From Pseudomonas paralcaligenes (GTDB taxonomy: Bacteria > Pseudomonadota > Gammaproteobacteria > Pseudomonadales > Pseudomonadaceae): 64,000 nucleotides of DNA. Positions 36,435-46,344 of the stretch are shown in pieces. The DNA lies in contig NZ_BPFX01000035.1 of assembly GCF_019655855.1 (NCBI RefSeq), forward strand, positions 12,164-76,163, given 5' to 3'. The notes below the pieces were generated by a model, which worked only from the letters and a program-made list of their open reading frames with translations, searched no databases and was not told where the DNA came from. The number at the start of each line of letters is the position of its first letter. The stretch's first letter is position 1. The position numbers were made by a program, and so were the translations under genes.

Positions 36435-37322
36435 GTGGAGAAATTCAAAGGCGCCCTGGTCGTCGGCTTTCTGCGGTTGTTCGCCCTGCTGCCCTGGGGC
36501 GCCGTGCAGGCCGTGGGGTCCGCCATCGGCTGGCTGATGTGGAAGGTGCCCAACCGCTCGCGCGAGGTGGTGCGCATCAACCTCGCCAAGTGCTTCCCCG
36601 AACTCGACGAGGCGGCCCGCGAGCGCCTGGTCGGCGAGACCCTGCGCGACATCGGCAAGACTTTCACCGAAAGCGCCTGTGCCTGGATCTGGCCGGTGGA
36701 GCGCACCCTCAAGCTGGTGCGCGAGGTCGAAGGGCTGGATGTCCTCCACGAGGCCCTGGCGTCTGGCAAGGGGGTGGTCGGCGTGGCCAGCCACCTGGGC
36801 AACTGGGAGGTCCTCAACCACTACTTCTGCACCCAGTGCAAACCGGTGATCTTCTACCGGCCGCCCAAGCTCAAGGCGGTCGACGAGCTGCTGCAGAAGC
36901 AGCGCGCCCAGCTGGGCAACCGGGTCGCCGCCTCGACCAAGGAAGGCATCCTCAGCGTGATCAAGGAGGTGCGCCGCGGTGGCGTGGTGGGCATCCCCGC
37001 CGATCCGGAGCCCAGCCTTTCCGCCGGAGTCTTCGTGCCCTTCTGTGCGATCCAGGCGCTGACCAGCAAGTTCGTGCCCGGCATGCTCGCCGGCGGCAAG
37101 GCCCGTGGCGTGCTGCTCAACGCGATACGGCTGCCGGACAACAGCGGCTTCAAGGTGATCTTCGAGGCCGTGCCGGACGACATGTATAGCGAGGACCCGC
37201 AGGTGTCCGCCGCGGCCATGAGTCGCGAGCTGGAGCGCTACGTGCGCGCGTACCCGAGCCAGTACCTGTGGAGCATGAAGCGTTTCAAGAAGCGCCCGGC
37301 CGGCGAGAAGAAGTGGTATTGA
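36435..37322 (+). CDS. htrB: Lipid A biosynthesis lauroyl-type acyltransferase
   Basis: Adds a secondary acyl chain to lipid A at the inner membrane. The 295-residue protein has an N-terminal hydrophobic helix (about 6-28) and the catalytic HLGNWE (His-x4-Glu) near residue 120. Start is GTG 36435 (MEKFKGALVVGF), with GGGAG six bases upstream; this gives the size I recall for P. aeruginosa PA0011 (HtrB2). The frame is open seven codons further but without family resemblance. Confidence 0.92.
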   Translation: MEKFKGALVVGFLRLFALLPWGAVQAVGSAIGWLMWKVPNRSREVVRINLAKCFPELDEAARERLVGETLRDIGKTFTESACAWIWPVERTLKLVREVEGLDVLHEALASGKGVVGVASHLGNWEVLNHYFCTQCKPVIFYRPPKLKAVDELLQKQRAQLGNRVAASTKEGILSVIKEVRRGGVVGIPADPEPSLSAGVFVPFCAIQALTSKFVPGMLAGGKARGVLLNAIRLPDNSGFKVIFEAVPDDMYSEDPQVSAAAMSRELERYVRAYPSQYLWSMKRFKKRPAGEKKWY

Positions 37323-37380
37323 TGCCGCGCCCGATAGCTATTACCGTCAGAGCCATCTTCCCGCCCGGAACAGGACAGGC

Positions 37381-37647
37381 ATGGACAACAAGCGCGAGCA
37401 CAACCGAACCCCGCTGAAGGTCCAGCTGCGCATCGACCATCCGGTCCATGGGCGGATGATGGTGACGACCCGCGATATCTCGGAAAGCGGCGTGTTCGTG
37501 GTGATAGACGACGCCCAGAGCCTGCTGCAGATCGGTGAGGTGGTCAGCGGCCAGGTCCAGGGCCTGCCGGTGGAGGCGCCCGTGGTGCAGATGCAGGTGG
37601 TGCGCTTCGAACCGAGCGGCGTGGGGCTGATCTTCAAGCGGGACTGA
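37381..37647 (+). CDS. PilZ-domain protein
   Basis: Small c-di-GMP receptor-type protein. The 88 residues are one PilZ domain with both ligand motifs: RxxxR in KREHNRTPL (Arg5, Arg9) and DxSxxG in DISESG (about 33-38). Both are intact, so binding of c-di-GMP is likely. The partner process cannot be told from context; it sits 58 bp after htrB and converges with the TPR gene. Confidence 0.88.
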   Translation: MDNKREHNRTPLKVQLRIDHPVHGRMMVTTRDISESGVFVVIDDAQSLLQIGEVVSGQVQGLPVEAPVVQMQVVRFEPSGVGLIFKRD

Positions 37648-37679
37648 CCCGTTCTCCCTGACCCCTCCGCTCCGGCGCC

Positions 37680-38021
37680 CTACTCCCCCTGCTCCCGTTC
37701 GCTGGCGGCCGCCTTCTCCAGGCGCCGCAGGAACACGGTCATTTCCTTCTCCGTCTGCTTGTCGCCGCGCTTGCGCGCCACTTCCAGCCCGTTGTGCCAG
37801 GCCTGGCGTGCCTCTTCGAGCATGCCCTGGCGCTGGCAGGCCTGGCCCAGCAGCTTCCAGGCAGCGGAATAGTTGGGGTCGAAGCCCAAGCACTTCTGCA
37901 GATGCTCGGCGGCGCGCTCGGCATCGCCGCCGTCGAGGTAGGCCTTGCCCAGGCCGAAGCGCAGCAGGGCGTTGTCCACCCCGCGGGTCAGCAGTCTTTC
38001 CAGTGAGTCCGGCGTCGTCAT
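37680..38021 (-). CDS. Tetratricopeptide repeat protein
   Basis: A 113-residue protein with about two TPR units (LLRFGLGKAYLDGGDAERAAEHLQ near residue 20, and AAWKLLGQACQRQGMLEEARQAW near 53) and a basic, charged C-terminus. No signal peptide. TPRs mediate protein contacts; the specific role is unknown. It lies 25 bp after trkA on the same strand. Confidence 0.85.
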   Translation of the reverse strand: MTTPDSLERLLTRGVDNALLRFGLGKAYLDGGDAERAAEHLQKCLGFDPNYSAAWKLLGQACQRQGMLEEARQAWHNGLEVARKRGDKQTEKEMTVFLRRLEKAAASEREQGE

Positions 38022-38046
38022 GCCCTGGCCTCGGCGAAATGCCCTG

Positions 38047-39420
38047 TCAGAAGAAGGTCAGACCGACCTGGAACAGGCGTTCCACGTCGCGGATGTACTT
38101 CTTATCGACGAGGAACAGTATCACGTGGTCGCCCGAGGCGATCACCGTGTCGTCGTGGGCGATCAGCACTTCCTCGTCGCGGATCACCGCGCCGATGGTG
38201 GTGCCCGGCGGCAGGGCGATCTCCTCGATCATCTTGCCGACCACCTTGCTCGAACGGGCGTCGCCGTGGGCGATGGCCTCGATGGCCTCGGCGGCACCGC
38301 GGCGCAGACTGTGTACGCTCTCGATGTCGCCGCGGCGCACGTGGGTCAGCAGGGTGCCGATGGTGGCCAGCTGCGGGCTGATGGCGATGTCGATGTCGCC
38401 GCCCTGCACCAGATCGACGTAGGCCGGGTTGTTGATGATGGTCATCACCTTGCGCGCGCCCAGGCGCTTGGCCAGCAGCGAGGACATGATGTTGGCCTCG
38501 TCGTCGTTGGTCAGGGCGAGGAAGATGTCGGCCTCGTTGATGTTCTCCTCCACCAGCAGGTCGCGGTCGGAGGCGCTGCCCTGCAGCACGATGGTGCTTT
38601 CCAGGTTGTCCGAGAGGTAGCGGCAGCGCGCCGGGTTCATCTCGATGATCTTCACCTGGTAGCGGCTCTCGATCGCCTCGGCCAGGCGCTCGCCGATATG
38701 GCCGCCACCGGCGATGACGATGCGCTTGTAGCTGTCCTCGAGGCGGCGCAGCTCGCTCATCACCGCGCGGATGTGGGCCTTGGCGGCGATGAAGAACACC
38801 TCGTCGTCGGCTTCGATCACCGTGTCGCCCTGGGGCATGATCGGCCGGTTGCGGCGGAAGATGGCGGCGACGCGGGTGTCGACGTTGGGCATGTGCTCGC
38901 GCAACTGGCGCAGCTGCTGGCCGACCAGCGGGCCGCCGTAGTAGGCCTTGACCGCCACCAGCTGGGCCTTGCCCTCGGCGAAGTCGATCACCTGCAGGGC
39001 GCCGGGGTACTCGATCAGGCGCTTGATGTAGTTGGTGACCACCTGCTCGGGGCTGATCAGCACGTCGACCGGGATGGCCTCGTTGTCGAACAGCGCTTCG
39101 CGGGTCAGGTAGGCCGATTCGCGCACCCGGGCGATCTTGGTCGGGGTGTGGAACAGGGTGTAGGCCACCTGGCAGGCGACCATGTTGGTCTCGTCACTGT
39201 TGGTCACCGCCACCAGCATGTCGGCGTCGTCGGCGCCGGCCTGGCGCAGCACGGTGGGGAATGAGCCGCGACCGACCACGGTGCGGATGTCCAGGCGGTC
39301 GCCGAGGTCGCGCAGGCGGTCGCCGTCGGTGTCGACCACGGTGATGTCGTTGGCCTCACTGGCCAGGTGCTCTGCCAGGGTCCCGCCGACCTGGCCGGCG
39401 CCGAGAATGATGATCTTCAT
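38047..39420 (-). CDS. trkA: Trk potassium uptake regulator TrkA
   Basis: Cytoplasmic NAD(H)-binding regulator of TrkH/TrkG potassium channels. The 457-residue protein has two tandem RCK units, each with a Rossmann motif: [13 protein letters not shown] at about 7-19 and [14 protein letters not shown] near 238, each followed by a TrkA-C domain. Same size as the family. It follows rsmB by 13 bp. Confidence 0.96.
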   Translation of the reverse strand: MKIIILGAGQVGGTLAEHLASEANDITVVDTDGDRLRDLGDRLDIRTVVGRGSFPTVLRQAGADDADMLVAVTNSDETNMVACQVAYTLFHTPTKIARVRESAYLTREALFDNEAIPVDVLISPEQVVTNYIKRLIEYPGALQVIDFAEGKAQLVAVKAYYGGPLVGQQLRQLREHMPNVDTRVAAIFRRNRPIMPQGDTVIEADDEVFFIAAKAHIRAVMSELRRLEDSYKRIVIAGGGHIGERLAEAIESRYQVKIIEMNPARCRYLSDNLESTIVLQGSASDRDLLVEENINEADIFLALTNDDEANIMSSLLAKRLGARKVMTIINNPAYVDLVQGGDIDIAISPQLATIGTLLTHVRRGDIESVHSLRRGAAEAIEAIAHGDARSSKVVGKMIEEIALPPGTTIGAVIRDEEVLIAHDDTVIASGDHVILFLVDKKYIRDVERLFQVGLTFF

Positions 39421-39433
39421 GCGGACTCTTTCC

Positions 39434-40747
39434 TCAGCCGCGCGGTGCTGCGGCGATCTTGATCAGCTTGGCATAGTAGAAGCCGTCGTGGCCGTCGACC
39501 TGGGGCAGCAGCTGGCGGCCGTGGGTCTGCTTGAGGCCGAAGGCGCCGGGGATGTCCAGTTCGCGGGCGCCCGGCGTGCGCTGCAGGAACGCGGCGATGT
39601 TGTCGCGGTTCTCCTCCGGCAGCACCGAGCAGGTGGCGTAGAGCAGCACGCCGCCGACCTCCAGGGTTGGCCACAGGGCATCGAGCAGCTCGCTCTGCAG
39701 GGTGGCAAGCGCGGTGATGTCGTCGGCCTGGCGGGTCAGCTTGATGTCCGGATGGCGGCGGATCACGCCGGTGGCCGAACAGGGCGCGTCGAGCAGGATG
39801 CGCTGGAACGGCTTGCCGTCCCACCAGGCGGCCACGTCGCGGCCATCGGCGGCGACCAGGGTGGCGTCGAGCCGCAGGCGGTCGAGGTTTTCCTGCACTC
39901 GGGCCAGGCGCGCCGGCTCCAGATCCAGGGCGACGGCTTCCTTCAGGCCCGGCTCGGCTTCGAGCAGGTGGCAGGTCTTGCCGCCGGGTGCGGCGCAGGC
40001 ATCCAGCACGCGCTGGCCGGGCGCCAGGTCGAACAGGTCGGCGGCCAGCTGGGCGGCCTCGTCCTGCACGCTGACACGACCTTCCATGAAGCCCGGCAGG
40101 GTCTTCACGTCGCAGGGTTGCAGCAGGCGGATACCGTCGCGGCTAAAGGTGCAGGGCTCGGCCTCGATGCCGGCGCCGCGCAGCTCGGCCAAGTAGTCGT
40201 CGCGGCTGCCGTGGCGGCGATTGACCCGCAGGATCAGTGGCGGGTGCTCGTTGTTGGCGGCACAGATCGCCTGCCAGTGCTCCGGCCAGTCGGCCTTGAG
40301 GCGTTTCTGTAGCCAGCGTGGGTGAGCGGTATGCAGCACCGGGTCGCGATCCAGTTCGGCGAACAGCGCCTCATTATCGCGCTGGGCATTGCGCAGCACG
40401 CCGTTGAGCAGGCCCTTGAGCGAGGGCTTCTTCAGTTTGTCGACGCAGGCCACGGTCTCGCCGATGGCGGCGTGGGCCGGGATGCGGGTGTGCAGCAGCT
40501 GGTACAGGCCGATCAGCAGCAGGGCCTCGACGTCGCGGTCGGCAGCCTTGAAAGGTTTCTGCAGCAGCTTGTCGGCGAGCAGCGCCAGGCGCGGTTGCCA
40601 GCGCGCGGTGCCGAAGGCCAGGTCCTGGGCGAGCGGCCGGTCGCGCGGCTCGACCCGGTCCAGCAGCGGCGGCAGGCTGCTGCCCAGCGACGCCTTGCCA
40701 TTGAGCACGGCGGCCAGCGCGCGGGCGGCGGCCAGGCGAGGGTTCAT
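39434..40747 (-). CDS. rsmB: 16S rRNA (cytosine-967-C5) methyltransferase
   Basis: Methylates C967 of 16S rRNA. The 437 residues consist of an N-terminal NusB-like domain and a SAM-dependent domain with [15 protein letters not shown] near residue 250, and the catalytic cysteines in [17 protein letters not shown] and [11 protein letters not shown]. The start overlaps the fmt stop by 4 bp (ATGA). Confidence 0.96.
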   Translation of the reverse strand: MNPRLAAARALAAVLNGKASLGSSLPPLLDRVEPRDRPLAQDLAFGTARWQPRLALLADKLLQKPFKAADRDVEALLLIGLYQLLHTRIPAHAAIGETVACVDKLKKPSLKGLLNGVLRNAQRDNEALFAELDRDPVLHTAHPRWLQKRLKADWPEHWQAICAANNEHPPLILRVNRRHGSRDDYLAELRGAGIEAEPCTFSRDGIRLLQPCDVKTLPGFMEGRVSVQDEAAQLAADLFDLAPGQRVLDACAAPGGKTCHLLEAEPGLKEAVALDLEPARLARVQENLDRLRLDATLVAADGRDVAAWWDGKPFQRILLDAPCSATGVIRRHPDIKLTRQADDITALATLQSELLDALWPTLEVGGVLLYATCSVLPEENRDNIAAFLQRTPGARELDIPGAFGLKQTHGRQLLPQVDGHDGFYYAKLIKIAAAPRG

Positions 40748-41676
40748 TGACCGAGCACCAGGCCGGGGGCGAACTGCTCGCGGCGGCTGTTGTACAGGTC
40801 GGCGAAGGCCAGCGGCTTGCCGCCGGGCAGCTGCAGGCGGGTCAGGCGCAGGGCGCCGTCGCCACAGGCGACGGTCAGGCCGGTCTTGTCGGCGGCGAGC
40901 ACGGTGCCGGGCGCACCCCTGCCCTCACCCGGTTCGGCCGCGTGCACCTTGAGCGCTTCGCCATTCAGGGTGCTGTGGCAGATCGGCCAGGGGTTGAAGG
41001 CGCGGACCAGACGCTCCAGCTCGACGGCCGGGCGGCTCCAGTCGAGGCGCGCCTCGTCCTTGTTCAGCTTGTGCGCGTAGGTCGCCAGACTGTCGTCCTG
41101 CACTTCGCCGCGCAGCTCACCGGCAGCCAGCTTGCCCACGGCCTCGACCACCGCCTGGGAGCCCAGCTCGGCCAGGCGGTCGTGCAGGCTGCCGCCGGTG
41201 TCGTCGGCGGTGATGGTGGTGGTGACCTTGAGCAGCATGGGGCCGGTGTCCAGGCCCGCTTCCATCTGCATTACGGTGACGCCGCTGCTGGCATCGCCGG
41301 CCTCGATAGCGCGCTGGATCGGCGCCGCACCGCGCCAGCGCGGCAGCAGCGAGGCATGGCTGTTGATGCAGCCCAGGCGCGGGGTATCCAGCACCACCTG
41401 GGGCAGGATCAGGCCGTAGGCCACCACCACCATCAGGTCCGGCTTGAGCGCGGCCAGTTCGGCCTGGGCAGCCGGGTCGCGCAGGGTCTGCGGCTGGTAC
41501 ACGGCGATATCGTGTTGCAGGGCCAACTGCTTGACCGGGCTGGGCATCAGCTTCTGCCCGCGGCCGGCCGGCCGGTCCGGCTGGGTATACACGGCGATGA
41601 TCTCGCGGCCCGCATCGAGCAGGGCCTGCAGGTGCTGGGCGGCGAATTCCGGGGTGCCGGCAAAGATGATGCGCAT
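40744..41676 (-). CDS. fmt: Methionyl-tRNA formyltransferase
   Basis: Formylates initiator Met-tRNA. The 310-residue protein starts [20 protein letters not shown] and has the formyl-transfer signature ([16 protein letters not shown] with [12 protein letters not shown], residues about 108-142). Normally adjacent to def; here a 167-nt palindrome separates the two genes. Confidence 0.97.
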   Translation of the reverse strand: MRIIFAGTPEFAAQHLQALLDAGREIIAVYTQPDRPAGRGQKLMPSPVKQLALQHDIAVYQPQTLRDPAAQAELAALKPDLMVVVAYGLILPQVVLDTPRLGCINSHASLLPRWRGAAPIQRAIEAGDASSGVTVMQMEAGLDTGPMLLKVTTTITADDTGGSLHDRLAELGSQAVVEAVGKLAAGELRGEVQDDSLATYAHKLNKDEARLDWSRPAVELERLVRAFNPWPICHSTLNGEALKVHAAEPGEGRGAPGTVLAADKTGLTVACGDGALRLTRLQLPGGKPLAFADLYNSRREQFAPGLVLGQ

Positions 41677-41700
41677 GGATCACTCACTGCTTGAAAAGAA

Positions 41701-41867
41701 AAAGGCTTGCCTTCCAGGCTACGTGAGAACTGCTGCGCTCGGTTATGCCGCGTCAAAAACAGGCTCGGAATGCTCATGTACAACTCGTACACTCCGCTTC
41801 CTCGCCTGTTTTTTTCCTTGCCTAACCTTCGCTCGCGACGTTCTCACGCAGCCTGGGGCAAGCCTTT
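41701..41867. repeat. Giant palindrome between def and fmt
   Basis: Nested complementary blocks form one long hairpin: AAAGGCTTGCC / GGCAAGCCTTT (41701 and 41857), AGGCT / AGCCT, CGTGAGAAC / GTTCTCACG, a mismatched middle, AAAAACAGGC / GCCTGTTTTT and a tip TGTAC-AACTC-GTACA. It starts 12 bp after the def stop and ends 24 bp before the fmt start. The core around the tip matches a palindrome I have seen in other gamma-proteobacteria. Confidence 0.85.
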
Positions 41868-41879
41868 GGGAGTCGTGGA

Positions 41880-42386
41880 TCAAGCCTGCTGGCGGTGCTG
41901 TTTTTCCAGCTTCTTCTTGATCCGGTCACGCTTGAGGCTGGACAGGTAGTCGACGAACAGCTTGCCGTTGAGGTGATCACACTCGTGCTGGATGCACACG
42001 GCGAGCAGGCCTTCGGCGATCAGTTCGTAGGGCGTGCCGTCGCGGTCCTGCGCCTTGATCTTCACCTTCTGCGGCCGGTCGACGTTCTCGTAGAAGCCCG
42101 GGACGGAGAGGCAGCCTTCCTGGTACTGGTCCATCTGTTCGGTCAGCGACTCGAACTCGGGGTTGATGAACACCCGCGGCTCGGATTTGTCCTCGGACAG
42201 ATCCATCACCACCACACGCTTGTGCACGTTGATCTGGGTGGCCGCCAGGCCGATGCCGGGCGCGGCGTACATGGTCTCGAACATGTCGTCGATCAGCTGG
42301 GACAACGCCGCGTCGAAGACAGTCACCGGCTTGGCGATGGTGCGCAGGCGCGGATCGGGGAATTCGAGGATGTTGAGTATCGCCAT
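41880..42386 (-). CDS. def: Peptide deformylase
   Basis: Removes the formyl group from nascent proteins. The 168 residues hold the three family motifs: GIGLAATQ near 45, EGCLSVPG near 88 (metal Cys) and QHECDHLNG near 131 (two metal His and catalytic Glu). Start [16 protein letters not shown]. Divergent from the LysM gene. Confidence 0.98.
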   Translation of the reverse strand: MAILNILEFPDPRLRTIAKPVTVFDAALSQLIDDMFETMYAAPGIGLAATQINVHKRVVVMDLSEDKSEPRVFINPEFESLTEQMDQYQEGCLSVPGFYENVDRPQKVKIKAQDRDGTPYELIAEGLLAVCIQHECDHLNGKLFVDYLSSLKRDRIKKKLEKQHRQQA

Positions 42387-42518
42387 GGCTGTTTGTGATG
42401 CACTTGTGGAATAAAGTAAAAAACCGCTGCTAAGATGATGAGCAGCTTGAAAAACGGCTCAGAGGCCGCTGGTTCTGCGGCTTACAGGCGCCAGCCACAT
42501 AATAAAGGGATTCACCGC

Positions 42519-43559
42519 ATGAGGAAATCACTACTCGCCCTGCTGCTGGTCGCCGCGGGCGGTCTGGCCCAGGCCGGCCTGGTCCAGGCAGAAGTCCAGC
42601 TCAAGGAAGGCCACCCGGACCGTTACACAGTGGTCAAGGGTGATACCTTGTGGGATATCTCCGGCAAGTTCCTCAGCAAGCCCTGGAAGTGGCCCGAGCT
42701 GTGGCATGCCAACCCGCAGATCGAGAATCCTCACCTGATCTACCCGGGCGACACCCTCAGCCTGGTCTACATCGACGGCCAGCCGCGCCTGGTGCTCAAC
42801 CGTGGCGAATCCCGCGGCACCATCAAGCTGTCGCCCAAGGTACGCAGCACCCCGCTGGCCGAAGCCATCCCGACCATTCCGCTGGATGCGATCAACAGCT
42901 TCCTGCTGACCAACCGCATCGTCGACTCGGCCGAGGAATTCACCGGCAAGCCCTACATCGTGGCCGGCCAGCAGGAGAGCGTCATCAGCGGTGCCGGCAA
43001 CCGGGTCTACGCCCGCGGCAGCTTCGAGGAAGGCCAGAACATCCTCGGCATCTTCCGCCAGGGCAAGTCCTATACCGACCCGGACACCAAGGAATTCCTC
43101 GGCATCAACGCCGATGACATCGGCACCGGCGAGATCGTCGCGGAAGAGGGCGACATCGCCACCCTCAACCTGACTCGCTCCACCCAGGAAGTGCGCCTGG
43201 GGGACCGCCTGTTCCCGACCGAAGAGCGGGCGATCAACTCCACCTTCGTGCCGAGCGAGCCGCCGACCGACGTCAATGGCGTGATCCTCGACGTACCGCG
43301 TGGCGTGGCCCGCGTCGGCCAGTACGACGTGGTGACCATCAACAAGGGCAAGATCGACGGCCTGAGCGAAGGCAACGTGCTGGCGATCTACAAGACCGGC
43401 GAAACCGTGCGCGACCGCGTCAGCGGCGAGTCGGTGAAGATTCCGGACGAGCGCTCCGGCCTGCTGATGGTGTTCCGCACCTACGAGAAGCTCAGCTACG
43501 GCCTGGTGCTGTATGCCACCCGCGACCTGGCGGTGATGGACAAGGTGAAGAACCCGTAA
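42519..43559 (+). CDS. LysM-domain peptidoglycan-binding protein
   Basis: Exported protein of 346 residues with a signal peptide (MRKSLLALLLVAAGGLAQAG) and a LysM domain at about 35-85 (YTVVKGDTLWDISGKFL to IYPGDTLSL), followed by a mostly beta region of unknown role. It corresponds in position to P. aeruginosa PA0020. I start at ATG 42519, the one giving the signal peptide; the frame is open 28 codons upstream. A good terminator follows. Confidence 0.93.
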   Translation: MRKSLLALLLVAAGGLAQAGLVQAEVQLKEGHPDRYTVVKGDTLWDISGKFLSKPWKWPELWHANPQIENPHLIYPGDTLSLVYIDGQPRLVLNRGESRGTIKLSPKVRSTPLAEAIPTIPLDAINSFLLTNRIVDSAEEFTGKPYIVAGQQESVISGAGNRVYARGSFEEGQNILGIFRQGKSYTDPDTKEFLGINADDIGTGEIVAEEGDIATLNLTRSTQEVRLGDRLFPTEERAINSTFVPSEPPTDVNGVILDVPRGVARVGQYDVVTINKGKIDGLSEGNVLAIYKTGETVRDRVSGESVKIPDERSGLLMVFRTYEKLSYGLVLYATRDLAVMDKVKNP

Positions 43560-43565
43560 CACCCG

Positions 43566-43597
43566 GAACCCCCGCCCTCGCGGGGGTTCTGCTTTTC
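43566..43597 (+). terminator. Terminator after the LysM gene
   Basis: Perfect 10-bp stem GAACCCCCGC / GCGGGGGTTC with a 4-nt loop, then TGCTTTT. Confidence 0.8.
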
Positions 43598-43621
43598 AGT
43601 GGCACGATCAGGGACGATCGC

Positions 43622-44722
43622 ATGCACCACCTCTCTCCCTCCGAACTGGAGGCGCGCCTGCGTCTCCACCTTCTGCCGGAACTGGGGCCGCGGCGCTTCC
43701 GCCGCCTGCTGCAGGCCTTCGGCAACGCTTCCGCCGCACTCAGCGCGCCCGCCTCGGCCTGGCGTTCGCTTGGCCTGCCTGCCGTCTGTGCCGAACCTAG
43801 GCGCAGCGCCGAGATACGCGAGCGGGCCATGGCCGCCCTGCGCTGGCTGGAGCGCCCCGGCCAGTCCCTGTTGATGTGGGACGATTCGGGCTACCCCGCG
43901 CTGCTGGCGGAGCTGAACGATGCCCCGCCGCTGCTGTTCGTCGCCGGCTTGCCGTCCCTGCTCGAGTGTCCACAACTGGCGATGGTCGGTAGCCGGCGCG
44001 CGTCGCGTCCCGGTCTCGACACCGCGGGCGCCTTCGCCCGCAGCCTGGCCGGTGGCGGCTTCGTGATCACCAGCGGCCTGGCGCTGGGCATCGACGGCGC
44101 CGCCCACGAAGGCGCGCTGGAGGTGGGTGGAGGCACCGTCGCGGTGCTGGGGACCGGCCTGGAGCACATCTATCCGCTGCGCCATGCCGGTCTGGCCGCG
44201 CGCATCGTCGACCAGGGCGGCGCGCTGGTTTCCGAACTGCCACTGGACTGCCCGCCCCAGGCCAGCAATTTTCCCCGGCGCAACCGGATCATCAGTGGCC
44301 TGTCCCTGGGCGTGCTGGTGGTGGAGGCCAGCCCGTCCAGCGGTTCGCTGATCACGGCCCGCCTGGCGGCCGAGCAGGGCCGCGAGGTCTACGCGATTCC
44401 CGGCTCGATCCACCATCCCGGCGCGCGGGGTTGCCACCAGCTCCTGCGCGAGGGGGCGACCCTGGTGGAGAGCGTCGAGGACATCCTGCAGGCGCTGCGG
44501 GGCTGGCAGCGGCTCGCGCCGGCCGAGAGAGAGCCGCCCGCTTCCCCGGACCATCCGCTGCTGGAGCAACTGCGCGCCGCGCCCCACACCAGCGAGGCGC
44601 TGGCCCTGGCCTGCGGGCTCGAACTGGGCGAGACCCTCGCCGCGCTGACCGAGCTGGAACTGGAAGGGTTGGTCGTCTGCGAGGCCGGGCGCTGGGTACA
44701 CCGCGCCGTCCGAGCTGGGTAA
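43622..44722 (+). CDS. dprA: DNA processing protein DprA
   Basis: Binds single-stranded DNA and loads RecA in natural transformation. The 366-residue protein has an N-terminal SAM-like region, the Rossmann-fold core ([11 protein letters not shown] near 120, [16 protein letters not shown] near 153, [12 protein letters not shown] near 217) and a C-terminal winged-helix-like domain (about 310-366). Between LysM and tsaC, as in other pseudomonads. Confidence 0.95.
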   Translation: MHHLSPSELEARLRLHLLPELGPRRFRRLLQAFGNASAALSAPASAWRSLGLPAVCAEPRRSAEIRERAMAALRWLERPGQSLLMWDDSGYPALLAELNDAPPLLFVAGLPSLLECPQLAMVGSRRASRPGLDTAGAFARSLAGGGFVITSGLALGIDGAAHEGALEVGGGTVAVLGTGLEHIYPLRHAGLAARIVDQGGALVSELPLDCPPQASNFPRRNRIISGLSLGVLVVEASPSSGSLITARLAAEQGREVYAIPGSIHHPGARGCHQLLREGATLVESVEDILQALRGWQRLAPAEREPPASPDHPLLEQLRAAPHTSEALALACGLELGETLAALTELELEGLVVCEAGRWVHRAVRAG

Positions 44723-44753
44723 ACTCGCCGCCAGATCAGACGCGGGGGCGATC

Positions 44754-45311
44754 ATGCACAGCAGTTGGCGGGTACGAAACGTGGCGCGGGTAGTGCGGGC
44801 GGGCGGCGTCATCGCCTATCCCACCGAGGCGGTCTGGGGGCTGGGCTGCGATCCCTGGAACGAAGCCGCGGTGGACCGCCTGCTGGCGCTCAAGGACCGC
44901 CCGGTGCACAAGGGGCTGATCGTGGTTGCCGACAGCATTCACCAGTTCGACTTCCTGCTCGACGACCTGCCCGAGCGCTGGATCGACCGGCTCGCGAGCA
45001 CCTGGCCTGGCCCCAACACCTGGCTGGTGCCACACCGCGACCGCCTGCCCGAATGGGTCACCGGCCAGCACGACAGCGTGGCCCTGCGGGTCAGCGACCA
45101 TCCCCTGGTACGGGAACTCTGCGCCCTGGTCGGCCCGCTGATCTCCACCTCCGCGAACCCCGCCGGCCGCCCGGCCGCCCGCAGCCGCCTGCGGGTGGAA
45201 CAGTACTTCCCGCGCCAGCTGGACGCTGTGCTGGGCGGTGAACTGGGTGGCCGCAAGAACCCCAGCCTCATCCGCGACCTGCGCACGGGGGATGTGATTC
45301 GGCCTTCGTAG
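44754..45311 (+). CDS. tsaC: Threonylcarbamoyl-AMP synthase
   Basis: Makes the threonylcarbamoyl-adenylate used for t6A in ANN-decoding tRNAs. The 185-residue YrdC-fold protein has [13 protein letters not shown] near 23 and the ISTSANPAG motif near 136. It is the last backbone gene before the CRISPR-Cas insertion; in P. aeruginosa PAO1 qor-hemF-aroE follow here, as I recall. Confidence 0.95.
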   Translation: MHSSWRVRNVARVVRAGGVIAYPTEAVWGLGCDPWNEAAVDRLLALKDRPVHKGLIVVADSIHQFDFLLDDLPERWIDRLASTWPGPNTWLVPHRDRLPEWVTGQHDSVALRVSDHPLVRELCALVGPLISTSANPAGRPAARSRLRVEQYFPRQLDAVLGGELGGRKNPSLIRDLRTGDVIRPS

Positions 45312-45315
45312 GGCG

Positions 45316-45345
45316 TTGTTCAGTCTCGATCCCTGATGACAGAAT
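45316..45345 (+). promoter_or_regulatory. Putative cas operon promoter
   Basis: TTGTTC and CAGAAT with an 18-bp spacer in the 64-bp gap between tsaC and cas1. Moderate match to sigma70. Confidence 0.4.
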
Positions 45346-45370
45346 GCCCCTGTCGCGACTTCATACAGGG
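45346..45370 (+). promoter_or_regulatory. Hairpin over the cas1 ribosome binding site
   Basis: CCCTGT (45348-45353) pairs with ACAGGG (45365-45370); a further G-C pair can form with one bulged C. The right arm contains the AGGG Shine-Dalgarno, 5 bases before the cas1 ATG, so the stem would hide it. Confidence 0.5.
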
Positions 45371-45375
45371 CAGCC

Positions 45376-46344
45376 ATGGACGACCTCAGCCCCTCCGACC
45401 TCAAGTCGATCCTCCACTCCAAGCGCGCCAACCTCTACTACCTGCAGCACTGCCGGGTGCTGGTCAATGGCGGTCGGGTCGAGTACGTCACCGACGCCGG
45501 CAAGCAGTCGCTGTACTGGAATATCCCGATTGCCAACACCACCACGTTGCTGCTCGGCACCGGCACCTCGATCACCCAGGCGGCGATGCGCGAACTGGCC
45601 AAGGCCGGTGTGCTGGTGGGTTTCTGTGGCGGTGGCGGCACGCCGCTGTTCTCGGCCAACGAGATGGACGTGGAGGTCGCCTGGTTCTCGCCGCAGAGCG
45701 AATACCGGCCCACCGAATACCTGCAACGCTGGGTGAAATTCTGGTTCGATGACGGCAAGCGTCTGGAGGCCGCCAAGGCTTTCCAGCTCGCCCGCCTGCA
45801 GCGTATCCGCGACGGCTGGCTGAACAGCCGGCCGCTGAAGGATGCCGGATTCCGGGTGGATGCCGGCGCCCTCGAACGCGCCCTGGAGGCGTCGCAAGGC
45901 GCCATCCAGGCTGCGCCGGACAACACCTTTCTGCTCACCGAGGAAGCGCGTCTGAGCAAGCAACTGTTCGCCCTGGCGGCTCGTGCGGTGAACTATGGCG
46001 ATTTCACCCGCGCCAAGAACGGCTCCGGCGGCGACCCGGCCAACCGCTTCCTCGACCACGGCAACTACCTGGCCTATGGCCTGGCCGCCAGCGCCACCTG
46101 GGTGCTCGGCATCCCCCACGGCCTGGCCGTGCTGCACGGCAAGACCCGGCGCGGCGGCCTGGTCTTCGACGTGGCCGACCTGGTCAAGGACGCCACCATC
46201 CTGCCGCAGGCCTTCGTCAGCGCGGTGCGTGGCGACGAGGAACAGGAGTTCCGCCAGGCCTGCATCGAGAACCTGACCCGCAACGAGTCGCTGGACTTCA
46301 TGATCGACACCCTCAAGGCCGTGGCCGAGCGGGTCGGCGCATGA
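45376..46344 (+). CDS. cas1: CRISPR-associated integrase Cas1 (type I-F)
   Basis: Integrates new spacers at the array leader, in complex with the Cas2 part of Cas2-3. The 322-residue protein begins MDDLSPSDLKSILHSKRANL and keeps all four metal-site residues at the numbering known for P. aeruginosa Cas1: Glu190, His254, Asp265 and Asp268 (motif LHGKTRRGGLVFDVAD). It starts 64 bp after tsaC and overlaps cas2-3 by 4 bp. Confidence 0.98.
   Translation: MDDLSPSDLKSILHSKRANLYYLQHCRVLVNGGRVEYVTDAGKQSLYWNIPIANTTTLLLGTGTSITQAAMRELAKAGVLVGFCGGGGTPLFSANEMDVEVAWFSPQSEYRPTEYLQRWVKFWFDDGKRLEAAKAFQLARLQRIRDGWLNSRPLKDAGFRVDAGALERALEASQGAIQAAPDNTFLLTEEARLSKQLFALAARAVNYGDFTRAKNGSGGDPANRFLDHGNYLAYGLAASATWVLGIPHGLAVLHGKTRRGGLVFDVADLVKDATILPQAFVSAVRGDEEQEFRQACIENLTRNESLDFMIDTLKAVAERVGA

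Noticed and set aside
45312..45375. A second CRISPR array or lone repeat upstream of cas1
   Set aside because: No match to the 28-bp repeat; the gap holds only a putative promoter and hairpin.
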